This document shows, in pieces, positions 1 to 7,965 of a DNA stretch of 64,000 nucleotides. Each line of letters begins with the position of its first letter. The stretch's first letter is position 1. The translations under genes were made by a program, and so were the position numbers. The DNA comes from Egicoccus sp035462025 (GTDB lineage Bacteria; Actinomycetota; Nitriliruptoria; Nitriliruptorales; Nitriliruptoraceae), in NCBI GenBank assembly GCA_035462025.1, contig DATHUR010000127.1:7072-71071 (forward strand). The letters are read 5' to 3'. The notes beneath the pieces are model-generated. The model was not told where the DNA came from, searched no databases, and worked only from the letters and a program-made list of their open reading frames with translations.

Positions 1-1
1 A

Positions 2-406
2 CGGCTCGATGCCAGCGGTCGGGCACCGCTGCGGAACCGGCGCGATCGTCGCATTCACGCCATCCACACCGCCACCGTCGGTGTCGTGATCGCGATGGCC
101 CTGGCGACGCGGAATGTGTTGGATATCGGGTCGGACGTCGTGCTGAGCGTCGTGATGTTCGGTCTGATGGTCGCCCTCCTCGTCTGGATGGAGCGCACGA
201 CCGCCACCGTCCCGCGTCGAGCGGGACTGCTCTCCCGCGTCGGCGTCGGCCTCTCGTTCCTCCTCGGCATCACGGTCGCGCTGCCGTGGCTGAACCTGCG
301 GGCCCAGACCGAGCCGAACACCTGGGGGATGGCCCTCGGCGCCGCCGCGGTCACGGCGGTGCCCTCCCTCGTTGCGGCCGCCGCGATCGCGCGTGGTCGG
401 CGATGA
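2..406 (+). CDS. Membrane protein of unknown function, 5' end probably outside the window
   Basis: The reading frame is open from base 2, so the true start may lie upstream; the first internal start is GTG at 86. The product has about four hydrophobic segments, the clearest being SDVVLSVVMFGLMVALLVW and LSFLLGITVALPWL, so it should be an integral membrane protein. Its stop overlaps the ATG of the winged-helix regulator at 403 by four bases (ATGA), which implies cotranscription and translational coupling. I recognise no family function. A membrane protein controlled by, or controlling, the adjacent small regulator is an inference only. Confidence 0.6.
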   Translation, partial: RLDASGRAPLRNRRDRRIHAIHTATVGVVIAMALATRNVLDIGSDVVLSVVMFGLMVALLVWMERTTATVPRRAGLLSRVGVGLSFLLGITVALPWLNLRAQTEPNTWGMALGAAAVTAVPSLVAAAAIARGRR

Positions 407-729
407 CCGCCACGGCCGGCCGCCATGCCCGTCACGAACTCGACGACGTCATCCACGCGCCGGTTCGCTTCAGCATCGTCGCCGTCCTGGCCGACGTCGA
501 CGAGGCCGAGTTCGCCGCCGTCCGCGATGCGGTCGAGGTGTCGGACTCGGTGCTGTCGAAGCAGGCGGCCCGCCTCGAGGACGCCGGGTACGTCAGGGTG
601 CGCAAGGGCCATGTCGGCAAGCGGCCGCGGACCTGGCTGTCGCTGACCCGCGACGGTCGTGCCGCCTACACCCGTCACCTCGGCGCCCTCCGGGCGATTG
701 CGGACGGTGCGGGCGCGGTGGACACCTGA
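403..729 (+). CDS. Winged-helix (HTH_27-type) transcriptional regulator
   Basis: A 108-residue protein that is almost entirely one winged-helix DNA-binding domain. It has an N-terminal helix HAPVRFSIVAVLADV, a recognition region VSDSVLSKQAARLEDAGYV, and a wing with basic RKGHVGKRPRTW leading into LTRDGRAAY. This matches the small MarR-like winged-helix family common in actinobacteria. The ATG at 403 overlaps the stop of the membrane-protein gene (ATGA). No effector-binding domain is present, so it probably senses through dimerisation or simply couples to the membrane protein. The target is unknown. Confidence 0.85.
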   Translation: MTATAGRHARHELDDVIHAPVRFSIVAVLADVDEAEFAAVRDAVEVSDSVLSKQAARLEDAGYVRVRKGHVGKRPRTWLSLTRDGRAAYTRHLGALRAIADGAGAVDT

Positions 730-823
730 CCCCGGCCGAGGAGCCCGATCGGGTTCGGAATCGGCCGTCGCGACTCCCTAGGCTCGCCCGCGCCGGAGCA
801 GGCAAGTCGAGGGAGGGCGTTCC

Positions 824-2608
824 ATGGCGGACCAGATCGTCGAGAAGATCAGCAAGGTCGGCATCGTCGGCTGCGGGACCATGGGCTCGGGCATCGCCGA
901 GATCGTGGCCCGCAACGGCTTCGACGTCGCCTTCGTCGACATCGACGGCGCGGCCGTCGACGCCGGCTTCGCCCGCATCAAGAGTTCGCTGGACCGCCAG
1001 ATCGAGCGCGGCCGGCTCGAGGAGGCCGAGCGCGACACGGTGCTCGGCCGCATCCACGGCGACACCGAGATGGATGCGCTCGGCGACTGCGACCTGATCA
1101 TCGAGGCGGTCCCCGAGGTGCTCGAGGTCAAGCAGGAGACCTTCCGCAAGATCGACGCGGTCGCCCGCCCCGACGCCATCATCGCGACCAACACCTCGTC
1201 GCTGCCGGTGATGGACATCGCCGTGCACACGCGCCGTCCGAACCGGGTGCTCGGCTTCCACTTCTTCAACCCCGCGCCGGTCATGAAGCTGATCGAACTG
1301 GTGCGCACCGTCGTGACCGACGAGGCCGTGGTCGCGACGGCCAGCGCCTTCGCCGAGACGATCGGCAAGTCGCCCGTCGTCGTCGGCGACCGTCGCGGGT
1401 TCATCGCCAACCAGCTGCTGTTCCCCTACCTCAATCAGGCCGTGTGGATGGTCGAGGGCGGCTACGCGACCAAGGAGGACGTCGACGCCGCGATGCGCTT
1501 CGGTGCCGGCCTACCGATGGGGCCGATCGCGCTGACCGATCTCGTCGGGATCGACACCTTCGTGGGCATCATGGAGGCGATCCACTCCCAGTTCGACGAC
1601 ACCCGCTTCGCACCCCGTCCGCTGCTCGGCCAGCTCTCCGCCGCCGGGTTCACCGGACGCAAGGCCGGCCGTGGCTTCTACACCTACGACGAACCCGGCA
1701 GCTCGCGGGTCGTCGCCGACGACGACGTGCGCGAGCCGGCAGACCCGGCGTCGATCGCCGGGTGGCGGACCATCGGCGTGGTGGGCACCGGGACCATGGC
1801 CAGCGGCATCGTCGAGGTGTGCGCCAAGGCCGGCTTCGACGTGATCGTGCGCGGCCGCAGCCGCGAGAAGGCCGAGGGCATCGCCGCGAAGGTGGCCAAG
1901 TCCATGCAGCGCATGGTGGACAAGGGGCGCCTGAGCGAGGAGGACATGGTGGCGGCGCTGCAGCGCATCAAGCCCACCTCGGACCTCGCCGATCTCGCGG
2001 GGTCGGACCTCGTCATCGAGGCGATCGCCGAGGACCTCGCGGTCAAGAAGGAGATGTTCGCCGAGCTGGCGCCCGTGCTCAAGCCCGAGACGGTGCTGTC
2101 CACGACGACCTCGTCGCTGCCGGTCATCGACTGTGCCATGGCGACCGACCGGCCCGACCGGGTGATCGGTCTGCACTTCTTCAACCCCGCGGCGATCATG
2201 AAGCTGGTCGAGATCGTCACGACGGTGCGGACCGAGGCCGACGTGGTCGAGCAGTGCCGCGCGTTCGTTGACAAGATCGGCAAGGTCGGCGTGTTGTGCG
2301 GTGACCGGGCCGGGTTCATCGTCAACACGCTGCTGTTCCCGTACCTGAACGACGCGGTCAAGATGCTCGACTCGCACTACGCGACGGCCGAGGAGATCGA
2401 CACGGCGATGAAGCTCGGCGCGGCCTACCCCATGGGCCCGTTCGAGTTGATGGACGTGGTCGGACTCGACGTGACGCTGGCCATCATCCAGCGGCTCGAA
2501 CACGAGTACCGTCAGCCGTCCTACGAGCCGTCACCGCTGCTGCGCCACATGGTCGACGCCGGCTTCCTCGGCCGCAAGGCCGGGCGCGGGTTCTACGTCT
2601 ACGACTGA
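824..2608 (+). CDS. 3-hydroxyacyl-CoA dehydrogenase with two tandem complete enzyme units
   Basis: Oxidises (S)-3-hydroxyacyl-CoA to 3-ketoacyl-CoA with NAD+ in fatty-acid or polyester-type metabolism. The 594-residue protein contains the whole enzyme twice. Each half has a Rossmann NAD motif (GCGTMGSG at 16-23; GTGTMASG from about 321), a catalytic-region HFFNP motif (about 146 and 451) and a C-terminal dimerisation domain ending GRKAGRGFY. Typical single enzymes are about 280-290 residues, so this is an internal duplication or fusion, not an FadB type, since no crotonase domain is present. ATG at 824 follows a GGGAGGG ribosome site. A TAGGCT hexamer lies at 779-784. Confidence 0.93.
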   Translation: MADQIVEKISKVGIVGCGTMGSGIAEIVARNGFDVAFVDIDGAAVDAGFARIKSSLDRQIERGRLEEAERDTVLGRIHGDTEMDALGDCDLIIEAVPEVLEVKQETFRKIDAVARPDAIIATNTSSLPVMDIAVHTRRPNRVLGFHFFNPAPVMKLIELVRTVVTDEAVVATASAFAETIGKSPVVVGDRRGFIANQLLFPYLNQAVWMVEGGYATKEDVDAAMRFGAGLPMGPIALTDLVGIDTFVGIMEAIHSQFDDTRFAPRPLLGQLSAAGFTGRKAGRGFYTYDEPGSSRVVADDDVREPADPASIAGWRTIGVVGTGTMASGIVEVCAKAGFDVIVRGRSREKAEGIAAKVAKSMQRMVDKGRLSEEDMVAALQRIKPTSDLADLAGSDLVIEAIAEDLAVKKEMFAELAPVLKPETVLSTTTSSLPVIDCAMATDRPDRVIGLHFFNPAAIMKLVEIVTTVRTEADVVEQCRAFVDKIGKVGVLCGDRAGFIVNTLLFPYLNDAVKMLDSHYATAEEIDTAMKLGAAYPMGPFELMDVVGLDVTLAIIQRLEHEYRQPSYEPSPLLRHMVDAGFLGRKAGRGFYVYD

Positions 2609-2628
2609 AAACCGGGTACGAAGGCAGG

Positions 2629-2988
2629 GTGAACGAGCCCTCGATCCTCCCGGAGCCACCGCTGCCGGTGCCGCCGCGTGCCCGGTGGCGCGCAGCGGCG
2701 GCCATGCTGCCCGACCTGCTGCGCCTGCTCCGCGACCTATCGCGCGACCCGCGGGTCCCGCGACGGGCGAAGCTGCTCGGTGTGGCGGCGGCCGCGTACG
2801 TCGCGTTCCCCATCGACCTGGTGCCCGACGTGATCCCCGTGCTCGGCGCGGTGGACGACGCGGCCGTGGTCGTGCTCGCGCTGCGCCGGCTGGTGAACGC
2901 GGCCGGCTACGACCTCGTGCGCGAGCTGTGGACCGGCACCGACGACGGCTTCGCTCTGCTGATCGTCCTGCTCGGCGTCGAGAAGTGA
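2629..2988 (+). CDS. DUF1232 (YkvA-like) small membrane-associated protein
   Basis: A 119-residue protein whose core VAFPIDLVPDVIPVLGAVDD, followed by a second hydrophobic helix, is the DUF1232 signature. The family is widespread and uncharacterised, and is probably membrane associated. GTG at 2629 follows AAGGCAGG by a few bases and sits 20 bases after the preceding stop, so it may be in an operon with the dehydrogenase. Its TGA stop is embedded in a GTGA that begins the 59-bp tandem repeat at 2985. Confidence 0.8.
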   Translation: MNEPSILPEPPLPVPPRARWRAAAAMLPDLLRLLRDLSRDPRVPRRAKLLGVAAAAYVAFPIDLVPDVIPVLGAVDDAAVVVLALRRLVNAAGYDLVRELWTGTDDGFALLIVLLGVEK

Positions 2989-3110
2989 GTGGCGGCGGCC
3001 GAGTGAACCGAAGGGCGAGGCCGCCGGTCTCGGAGGATCGGAAGTGAGCGGCGGCGGCCGAGTGAACCGAAGGGCGAGGCCGCCGGTCTCGGAGGATCGG
3101 AAGTGAGCGG
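2985..3110 (+). repeat. 59-bp tandem repeat, two full copies plus start of a third, with chained mini-ORFs
   Basis: Copies at 2985-3043 and 3044-3102 differ at one base (T/C at 2990); a third copy begins with GTGAGCGG at 3103. Each copy contains an 8-bp inverted repeat (CGGCGGCC / GGCCGCCG) around an 18-nt loop. Each also encodes a 20-codon frame starting with GTG (2985-3047 and 3044-3106; peptide begins MSGGGRVNRR). These frames overlap the previous stop and the next start by GTGA, so DUF1232 gene, mini-ORF, mini-ORF and zinc-ribbon gene form a chain of stop/start overlaps. Whether the peptides matter is unknown. A diverged relative is at 16078. Confidence 0.85.
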
Positions 3111-3336
3111 GCCATTTCCGCCGCGCCCGGATACGTTCCTGCCCCGGCTGCCGGGCTACGAGGTCCAGCGCGTACCGGCCTTCCAGGCCACCAAGGACTA
3201 TCTCTGCCCGGATTGCGGCAACACGATCCGGCCCGGCGAGGGGCACGTCGTCGTCTGGCCCGAGGGGATCGTCGCCGACCGGCGTCACTGGCACCTGCAC
3301 TGTTGGCGTCACGCCGCCAACCGCGGTCGGGCGTGA
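3103..3336 (+). CDS. Small zinc-ribbon-like protein of an actinobacterial conserved family
   Basis: A 77-residue protein with CPDCG (C35, C38) followed by a His/Cys-rich tail (H48, then HWHLHCWRH at 62-70), consistent with a single zinc site. Proteins of this layout (CxxCG, PxGxxHVVVWPEG, RRHWHxxCW) are common in actinobacteria, often with no assigned role. GTG at 3103 lies in the truncated third copy of the 59-bp repeat, so its translation start region is repeat-derived. Function is not recognised. Confidence 0.75.
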   Translation: MSGPFPPRPDTFLPRLPGYEVQRVPAFQATKDYLCPDCGNTIRPGEGHVVVWPEGIVADRRHWHLHCWRHAANRGRA

Positions 3337-3396
3337 ACGGATGGGGTTCCGGGGCCGGTGACCGGTAGCCTCCGGACGTCTTTCGGCCCGAGGTGC

Positions 3397-4254
3397 ATGG
3401 TGAGCAAGCGGCAACACCAGCGACAGTTGGAGAAGGCCCGCGCGCAGCGACGCGCCGATGCGCTGCATCGCCGTCAGCAGCGCACCCGGGTGACGGTGGT
3501 CGTGGTCGTGGTGCTGTTCGTCGCCGCCGTCATCGGCATCGGGCTCTACCTCGGCCGGGACGAACCCGCGCCCGAGATCGAGGACGTCGAGGCGCCCGGC
3601 GAGGAGGAGCCGACGGCGGCACCCGACGTCGAACCATGCCCGCCGGCGGACGAGGCCCCCGAGGTCGACAGCCAGATCTACGACGAGCCGCCCACCGCCG
3701 AGGTCGCCGACGGCACGACCGCGACCCTGGCGACCACGTGCGGTGACATCGTCATCGAACTCGACGTCGAGGGTGCGCCCGGCACCGTCGCGACGTTGGC
3801 TGGACTCGCCGGGGACGGCTACTACGACGGGATCCTCTTCCACCGTGTGATCGACGGCTTCGTGATCCAGGCCGGCGACCCGGCGGGCACGGGCTGTGGC
3901 CAGGAGGACTGCTCGCCACAGGGCTTCGACCCCGAGGCGGCCACCTACCCCGGATTCGGCCTGTCCGACGAGGCGTCGTCGGCCGACGACTTCGTCGCCG
4001 GCCAGAACGGTGGTGTCGCCTATCCGCGCGGCACCGTGGCGATGGCGAGGACCACCCAGCCGAACTCGACCGGCTCGCAGTTCTTCATCGTGCAGGGCGA
4101 CCCGATCGAGTTGCCCGACGCCAGCTACATCGTGGTCGGCACGGTGACCGAGGGCATGGACGTCGTCGACCAGATCGCCGGCCAGCCCACGGACGAGACC
4201 GACCGACCGGTCGACGAGATCCGCATCGTCTCCTTCACGCTCGAGGGTGCCTGA
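3397..4254 (+). CDS. Membrane-anchored cyclophilin-type peptidyl-prolyl isomerase
   Basis: Catalyses proline cis-trans isomerisation, probably outside the membrane. After a basic 30-residue N-terminus comes one membrane helix (about 32-52), an acidic Pro/Glu linker, then a cyclophilin domain with FHRVIDGFVIQ from about 148 and SQFF at about 227. ATG at 3397 is chosen, with GTG 3400 also possible; further upstream starts would only lengthen the soluble basic end. The layout resembles the anchored PpiB-like cyclophilins of actinobacteria. A TAGCCT hexamer is at 3366. The second cyclophilin gene follows 87 bases later. Confidence 0.92.
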   Translation: MVSKRQHQRQLEKARAQRRADALHRRQQRTRVTVVVVVVLFVAAVIGIGLYLGRDEPAPEIEDVEAPGEEEPTAAPDVEPCPPADEAPEVDSQIYDEPPTAEVADGTTATLATTCGDIVIELDVEGAPGTVATLAGLAGDGYYDGILFHRVIDGFVIQAGDPAGTGCGQEDCSPQGFDPEAATYPGFGLSDEASSADDFVAGQNGGVAYPRGTVAMARTTQPNSTGSQFFIVQGDPIELPDASYIVVGTVTEGMDVVDQIAGQPTDETDRPVDEIRIVSFTLEGA

Positions 4255-4341
4255 CCGGGCAGCGGGCCCCCGCCGTGACGCCACTAGGCTGTCGCGGCGA
4301 ATGCACCTTTCCATGACCAGCGCACCCCGAGGAGGCCGTTC

Positions 4342-4857
4342 GTGGCCAAGCAGTGGAGTTCCCCGCCCGAGACGGTGATCGACGCCGCGAAGACGTACAC
4401 GGCGACGATCAGGACCAGTCGCGGCGACATCACCGCGAAGCTGTACCCCGAGGATGCACCGAACACGGTCAACAACTTCGTCTTCCTCGCCCGCGAGGGC
4501 TTCTACGACGGGGTCATCTTCCACCGCGTGATCGAGGGCTTCGTCATCCAGGGCGGCGACCCGACCGGCACCGGTACCGGCGGGCCCGGCTACAAGTTCG
4601 CCGACGAACTCGAGTCGTCGCGCAAGCACGGCTACAAGATGGGCACGCTGGCGATGGCCAACGCCGGCCCCAACACCAACGGATCGCAGTTCTTCGTCTG
4701 CCACCAGGACGTCGGCCTGCCGCCTTCGTACACGGTGTTCGGCAAGGCGACCGATGGTCTCGACATCGTCGACGAGATCGCCACGACGCAGACCGACGCC
4801 CGCGACAAGCCGGTCGAGGACGTCGTGATCTCGACCATCGAGATCACCGAGAGCTGA
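4342..4857 (+). CDS. Cytoplasmic cyclophilin-type peptidyl-prolyl cis-trans isomerase
   Basis: A 171-residue single-domain cyclophilin without signal or anchor, so probably cytoplasmic. It shows FHRVIEGFVIQGGDP (60-74; the active-site Arg is R62) and NGSQFF (113-118). The size equals that of compact bacterial PpiB enzymes. GTG at 4342 follows CCGAGGAGG by about eight bases, a strong ribosome site. It probably arose by duplication from, or gave rise to, the anchored paralogue upstream. A strong hairpin terminator follows at 4886. Confidence 0.94.
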   Translation: MAKQWSSPPETVIDAAKTYTATIRTSRGDITAKLYPEDAPNTVNNFVFLAREGFYDGVIFHRVIEGFVIQGGDPTGTGTGGPGYKFADELESSRKHGYKMGTLAMANAGPNTNGSQFFVCHQDVGLPPSYTVFGKATDGLDIVDEIATTQTDARDKPVEDVVISTIEITES

Positions 4858-4885
4858 CGCTCACCTCGACCACGAGACGACGTCG

Positions 4886-4920
4886 CGGCGCCCGGTGCGG
4901 TTCACCGGGCGCCGTTTCGT
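4886..4920 (+). terminator. Intrinsic terminator after the cyclophilin pair
   Basis: A perfect 12-bp inverted repeat (CGGCGCCCGGTG / CACCGGGCGCCG) closes a 5-nt loop and is followed by TTTCGT. It lies 28 bases after the cyclophilin stop and separates that gene from the lipoprotein gene. Confidence 0.8.
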
Positions 4921-5043
4921 GCGGAGAGCGAGCACGTGCAACTTCTGTGGCTCCTGATGCGTCGTGTTGTTCAAGGGTGCCGATAGGCAGGCCGACATGG
5001 ACAGCAAGGCCCGGGCGTCGACCCGGGGGAAAACGACACGTAC

Positions 5044-5769
5044 GTGGGGCACCGCACCGGACCGGCCAACTCCGCACTGGCCGTCGTCATCGTCGTCGCG
5101 CTCTCGGCCTGCGCCGGGACCGCCGTCGACACCGCCGGGACCGACCCGGGATCCGCAGATTCGGTCAGCGTGGTGGCCGAGCCGCAGGTCCGCATCGACG
5201 GGGACACCCTCGTGCTGAGCGACGCCGACGGCACCGAGCGCGTGGTCGCCGTGACCGACCCGGTCGCCGACGGCGAACTGCTGCACGCCACGCTGCGACC
5301 GGGTGACCGCGAGCGCCAGACCGTGCTTGCCGTGGCCCGGGCGCAGGGTGACGGTGGTGCCCGCTACGAACTGCGCTACCTCAGCGTCGACGGCGACGAG
5401 GTCACCGACCTGTACTGGTTCCCCTGGCGACTGCAGGTGGCCGACGACCTCGCCGCGACGCTCGACCGGCCCCCGGTGCCGGTCTGGTCGCCAGACGGCG
5501 ATGCCGTGGCGTGGCTCGAGTGGGGCAGCGAGGGCACCCGGCTGCGCACGGTCGCCTGGCACGACGAGGTGGTGACCTCCAACCCGTCGGACGACGCTGC
5601 GACCTACCGACTCGAAGAGGTGCCGGCCGGCACCTGGCTCGAGGCGTGGGACCTCGACCAGGAGGGGCGGCCGGTCCTGCGCGGCCGCGACGGCGACACC
5701 ATGTGGCGCATCGTGGTCGATGCCGACGCGGCGACGGCGATGGCCATGGCCGACGGTGCCACCGCCTGA
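5044..5769 (+). CDS. Putative lipoprotein of unknown function with beta-propeller-like repeats
   Basis: The N-terminus has a short hydrophobic stretch ending in the lipobox LSAC (20-23), so the mature protein should be lipid-anchored at C23. The 241-residue product contains WSPDGDAVAWL and similar Trp/Asp-rich strands resembling TolB-like propeller repeats, but too few for a full propeller. GTG at 5044 is used because it gives a compact signal peptide; no strong ribosome site is seen close by. No catalytic motif is recognised. A role as an extracytoplasmic binding or sensing protein is conjecture. Confidence 0.65.
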   Translation: MGHRTGPANSALAVVIVVALSACAGTAVDTAGTDPGSADSVSVVAEPQVRIDGDTLVLSDADGTERVVAVTDPVADGELLHATLRPGDRERQTVLAVARAQGDGGARYELRYLSVDGDEVTDLYWFPWRLQVADDLAATLDRPPVPVWSPDGDAVAWLEWGSEGTRLRTVAWHDEVVTSNPSDDAATYRLEEVPAGTWLEAWDLDQEGRPVLRGRDGDTMWRIVVDADAATAMAMADGATA

Positions 5770-5781
5770 ACCCTCGTCGGT

Positions 5782-5818
5782 CGCCGGTGGCGCGGAGCGA
5801 AGTGAGCCACGCACGGCG
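5782..5818. terminator. Hairpin between convergent genes containing a GAGCGAAG-type repeat
   Basis: Nested inverted repeats CGCCG/CGGCG and GTGGC/GCCAC enclose the loop GCGGAGCGAAGTGA. The element lies between the lipoprotein stop and the convergent alcohol-dehydrogenase stop, where a bidirectional terminator is expected. There is no T-run. The loop matches the dispersed GAGCGAAGCGA motif also seen near 13750 and 39385. Confidence 0.5.
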
Positions 5819-5819
5819 C

Positions 5820-6863
5820 TCAGTCGTACGTGACGACCATCCGGACCGGGTTGCCTTCGCGGGTCTCGAGCCGCCGGAGCGCGTCGGGGAACTCGTCCAG
5901 CGAGAGGTGGTCGGTCACCGAGCGGCTCAGGTCGAGGCGCCCGGACTCGACCAGGTCGTACAACTCACCCAGGTCCTGTTGCGTGTAGCCGAACGAGCCG
6001 ACCAGTTCGGTCTCCTGCGACACGAACAGCGCGATCGGGACGGTCTGGATCGCCTGTGGTCCGAGTCCGACGATCGTCGCCCGGCCGCCAGGCCGCAGCG
6101 CCTTGACCGCCTGGTCGACCGTGGACTGCAGGCCCACGAACTCGAAGCTGCGGTCGACACCGCCCTCGCTGAGTTCGCGGATCCGGCGGGCGACGCCGGG
6201 CTCGGAGCCGTCGACGACCTCGTCTGCCCCCCAGTCCAGCGCGCGCTGCAGGTTGACCCCTTCGACGTCGACGCCGACGACGGCCGCACCGGCGAGCTTG
6301 GCGAGCAGCACGGCGTGCATGCCCAGGCCACCCAGGCCGAAGACGGCGACCGTCATGTCCTCGCCCACACCGCCGCGCTTGAGGGCGTGGTAGGGCGTCG
6401 CCACCGCGTCGGTGACGATCGCGGCCTGGTCGAACGGCATGCCGCCGGGCAGCGGGACCAGGAACCGGGCGTCCGCCACGGCGTACTCGGCCTGGACGCC
6501 GTCGTAGTCCACGCCGGCGACCGCCATCGTGACGCACAGGTTCTCGCGGCCGGCCCGGCAGTACCCGCAGGTCCCGCACGGCCGTGACATCACCCAGGCG
6601 ACCCGGTCGCCGACCTGCCACTCGGTGACCCCGTCGCCGAGGGCGGCGATGACCCCGGCCGGCTCGTGCCCGAGCGTCTGGGGCAGGTTCGGGCCGTGCG
6701 GCGTGACGCCGGCCACCACGTGCAGATCGCTGGCGCAGATCCCGCAGGCACGGACGCGCACCAGTACCTCGCCGTACGCGGGTTCGGGCACCGGCACGTC
6801 GTCGATGCGGACGTCCTCGGGCTGGTCCGCCGATCGGGGCCGGTGCAGGCGGGCAGCACGCAT
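5820..6863 (-). CDS. Zinc-dependent medium-chain alcohol dehydrogenase
   Basis: An NAD(P)-dependent alcohol/aldehyde oxidoreductase of the medium-chain family, 347 residues. C40 in RACGICASD and H66-E67 in GHEPAG form the catalytic zinc site. Four cysteines (C96, C99, C102, C110) form the structural zinc lobe. GLGGLG at 176-181 with D199 downstream suggests NAD preference. ATG at 6863 (MRAARL) matches the usual family N-terminus; an in-frame GTG lies a few codons earlier. It follows the 142-residue conserved gene on the same strand. The natural substrate cannot be read from the sequence. Confidence 0.92.
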   Translation of the reverse strand: MRAARLHRPRSADQPEDVRIDDVPVPEPAYGEVLVRVRACGICASDLHVVAGVTPHGPNLPQTLGHEPAGVIAALGDGVTEWQVGDRVAWVMSRPCGTCGYCRAGRENLCVTMAVAGVDYDGVQAEYAVADARFLVPLPGGMPFDQAAIVTDAVATPYHALKRGGVGEDMTVAVFGLGGLGMHAVLLAKLAGAAVVGVDVEGVNLQRALDWGADEVVDGSEPGVARRIRELSEGGVDRSFEFVGLQSTVDQAVKALRPGGRATIVGLGPQAIQTVPIALFVSQETELVGSFGYTQQDLGELYDLVESGRLDLSRSVTDHLSLDEFPDALRRLETREGNPVRMVVTYD

Positions 6864-6897
6864 CGTGTCGGGCAGGCTCACGCAAACGGCCTTCGTG

Positions 6898-7326
6898 TCA
6901 GTCGCGCGGCGCGGGGGGCGGCCCCGGCGGCGTGGTGTCGTCGCCGGACTCACCCGGCCACGGCGGCATGTCGTCGAGATCGATCCGACGGGGTCGCACG
7001 CCGCGGTCGTAGTCCTTCATCCGCCGCGGGTAGCCGACCTTGGCCGCGTCGTAGAGCGGCAGGTTGGTGCGCTTGCAGAACTCGGCGGCATGGGCCCGGT
7101 CGCGGACGGGCCGGCGCAGGTACTCGCCGTCGTCGGCGACCAGCAGCAGCGTGGTCGAGTAGATCGCCGTCCGTGGCTCGAGGTAGGCCTCGACACCGAT
7201 GCGGCTGCCGACGAACTCCTCGAGGTCGCGCATGGTCGCGCGGCTCGACTTGTCCGTGCTGGGGCTGGGCGCGGATCGGGTGCTCTCGCCCTTGAACCAG
7301 GCGCGCAGGCGGTCGGAGAAGCCCAT
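6898..7326 (-). CDS. Conserved actinobacterial protein of unknown function
   Basis: A 142-residue soluble protein with a central conserved block: a DLEEFV segment, YLEPRTAIYSTTLLLVADDG, then LPLYDAAKVGYPRRMKDYD. I recognise this as a conserved actinobacterial family without assigned function. The N-terminus is Ser/Lys-rich and the C-terminus is Pro-rich, so both are likely disordered. It is transcribed toward the alcohol dehydrogenase, about 35 bases upstream of that gene's start, so they may share a message. Confidence 0.7.
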   Translation of the reverse strand: MGFSDRLRAWFKGESTRSAPSPSTDKSSRATMRDLEEFVGSRIGVEAYLEPRTAIYSTTLLLVADDGEYLRRPVRDRAHAAEFCKRTNLPLYDAAKVGYPRRMKDYDRGVRPRRIDLDDMPPWPGESGDDTTPPGPPPAPRD

Positions 7327-7396
7327 CGGGCACCTCGGGCGATGAAGGGTCGGGCGGACGTCGTGGGGCGAGGCTACCCGAGGGTTCTCCGGACAA

Positions 7397-7810
7397 TCAG
7401 GCGTGGTCGGCGTTCTCGACCAGTTCCACGAGGACCCCGCCGGTGCCCTTCGGGTGCACGAACGCCACGGTGTGGCCGCCGCCGCCCGGCCGTGGCGCGT
7501 CGTCGATCAGGCGCACGTCCTGCTCGCGCAGGTGGTCGAGCGCCTCGCCGACGGACTCGACCCCGAACCCGAGGTGGTGCAGGCCCGGCCCGTTCTTCGC
7601 CAGGTACTTGGCGATGGGCGAGTCGTCGCGGGTGGGCTGCAGCAGTTGCAGGTACACCCCACCGACGTCGATCATCGCCTCCTCGACGCCGTCGGAGTCG
7701 ACCCGCTCGCGGTACTCGGGCACCAACCCGAAGGCACGCTCGTAGAAGGCCAGTGCCTCGTCGAGGTCGGGGACGGCGATGGCGATCTGGTCGACCCGGG
7801 TCACCTGCAT
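7397..7810 (-). CDS. mce: Methylmalonyl-CoA epimerase-like VOC protein
   Basis: Belongs to the vicinal-oxygen-chelate fold and is most like methylmalonyl-CoA epimerase, which interconverts the (S) and (R) forms of methylmalonyl-CoA. The 137 residues contain two VOC repeats. LQLLQP, LHHLGFGV and VLVELVE carry three expected metal ligands (Gln, His, Glu). The first ligand, usually His in an IDHxAIAV motif, is Gln here (VDQIAIAV, Q8). ATG at 7810 follows AAGGAG by about eight bases. Function is assigned by motif; the Gln substitution leaves some doubt about metal and substrate. Confidence 0.85.
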   Translation of the reverse strand: MQVTRVDQIAIAVPDLDEALAFYERAFGLVPEYRERVDSDGVEEAMIDVGGVYLQLLQPTRDDSPIAKYLAKNGPGLHHLGFGVESVGEALDHLREQDVRLIDDAPRPGGGGHTVAFVHPKGTGGVLVELVENADHA

Positions 7811-7965
7811 GCGACGGCTCCTTGCCGGTCCGTTGGGGAATCGTGACGTCATCGTGCCCGCTGACGCCCCCGGCGTCCCAACCCGGCACCGTCCCGCGTC
7901 GGGGTTCGCACGGTTGGCACTCGGTGTGTTCGCCGCGGCTCGGACGGGCGGGCACGGTTGCCGGC

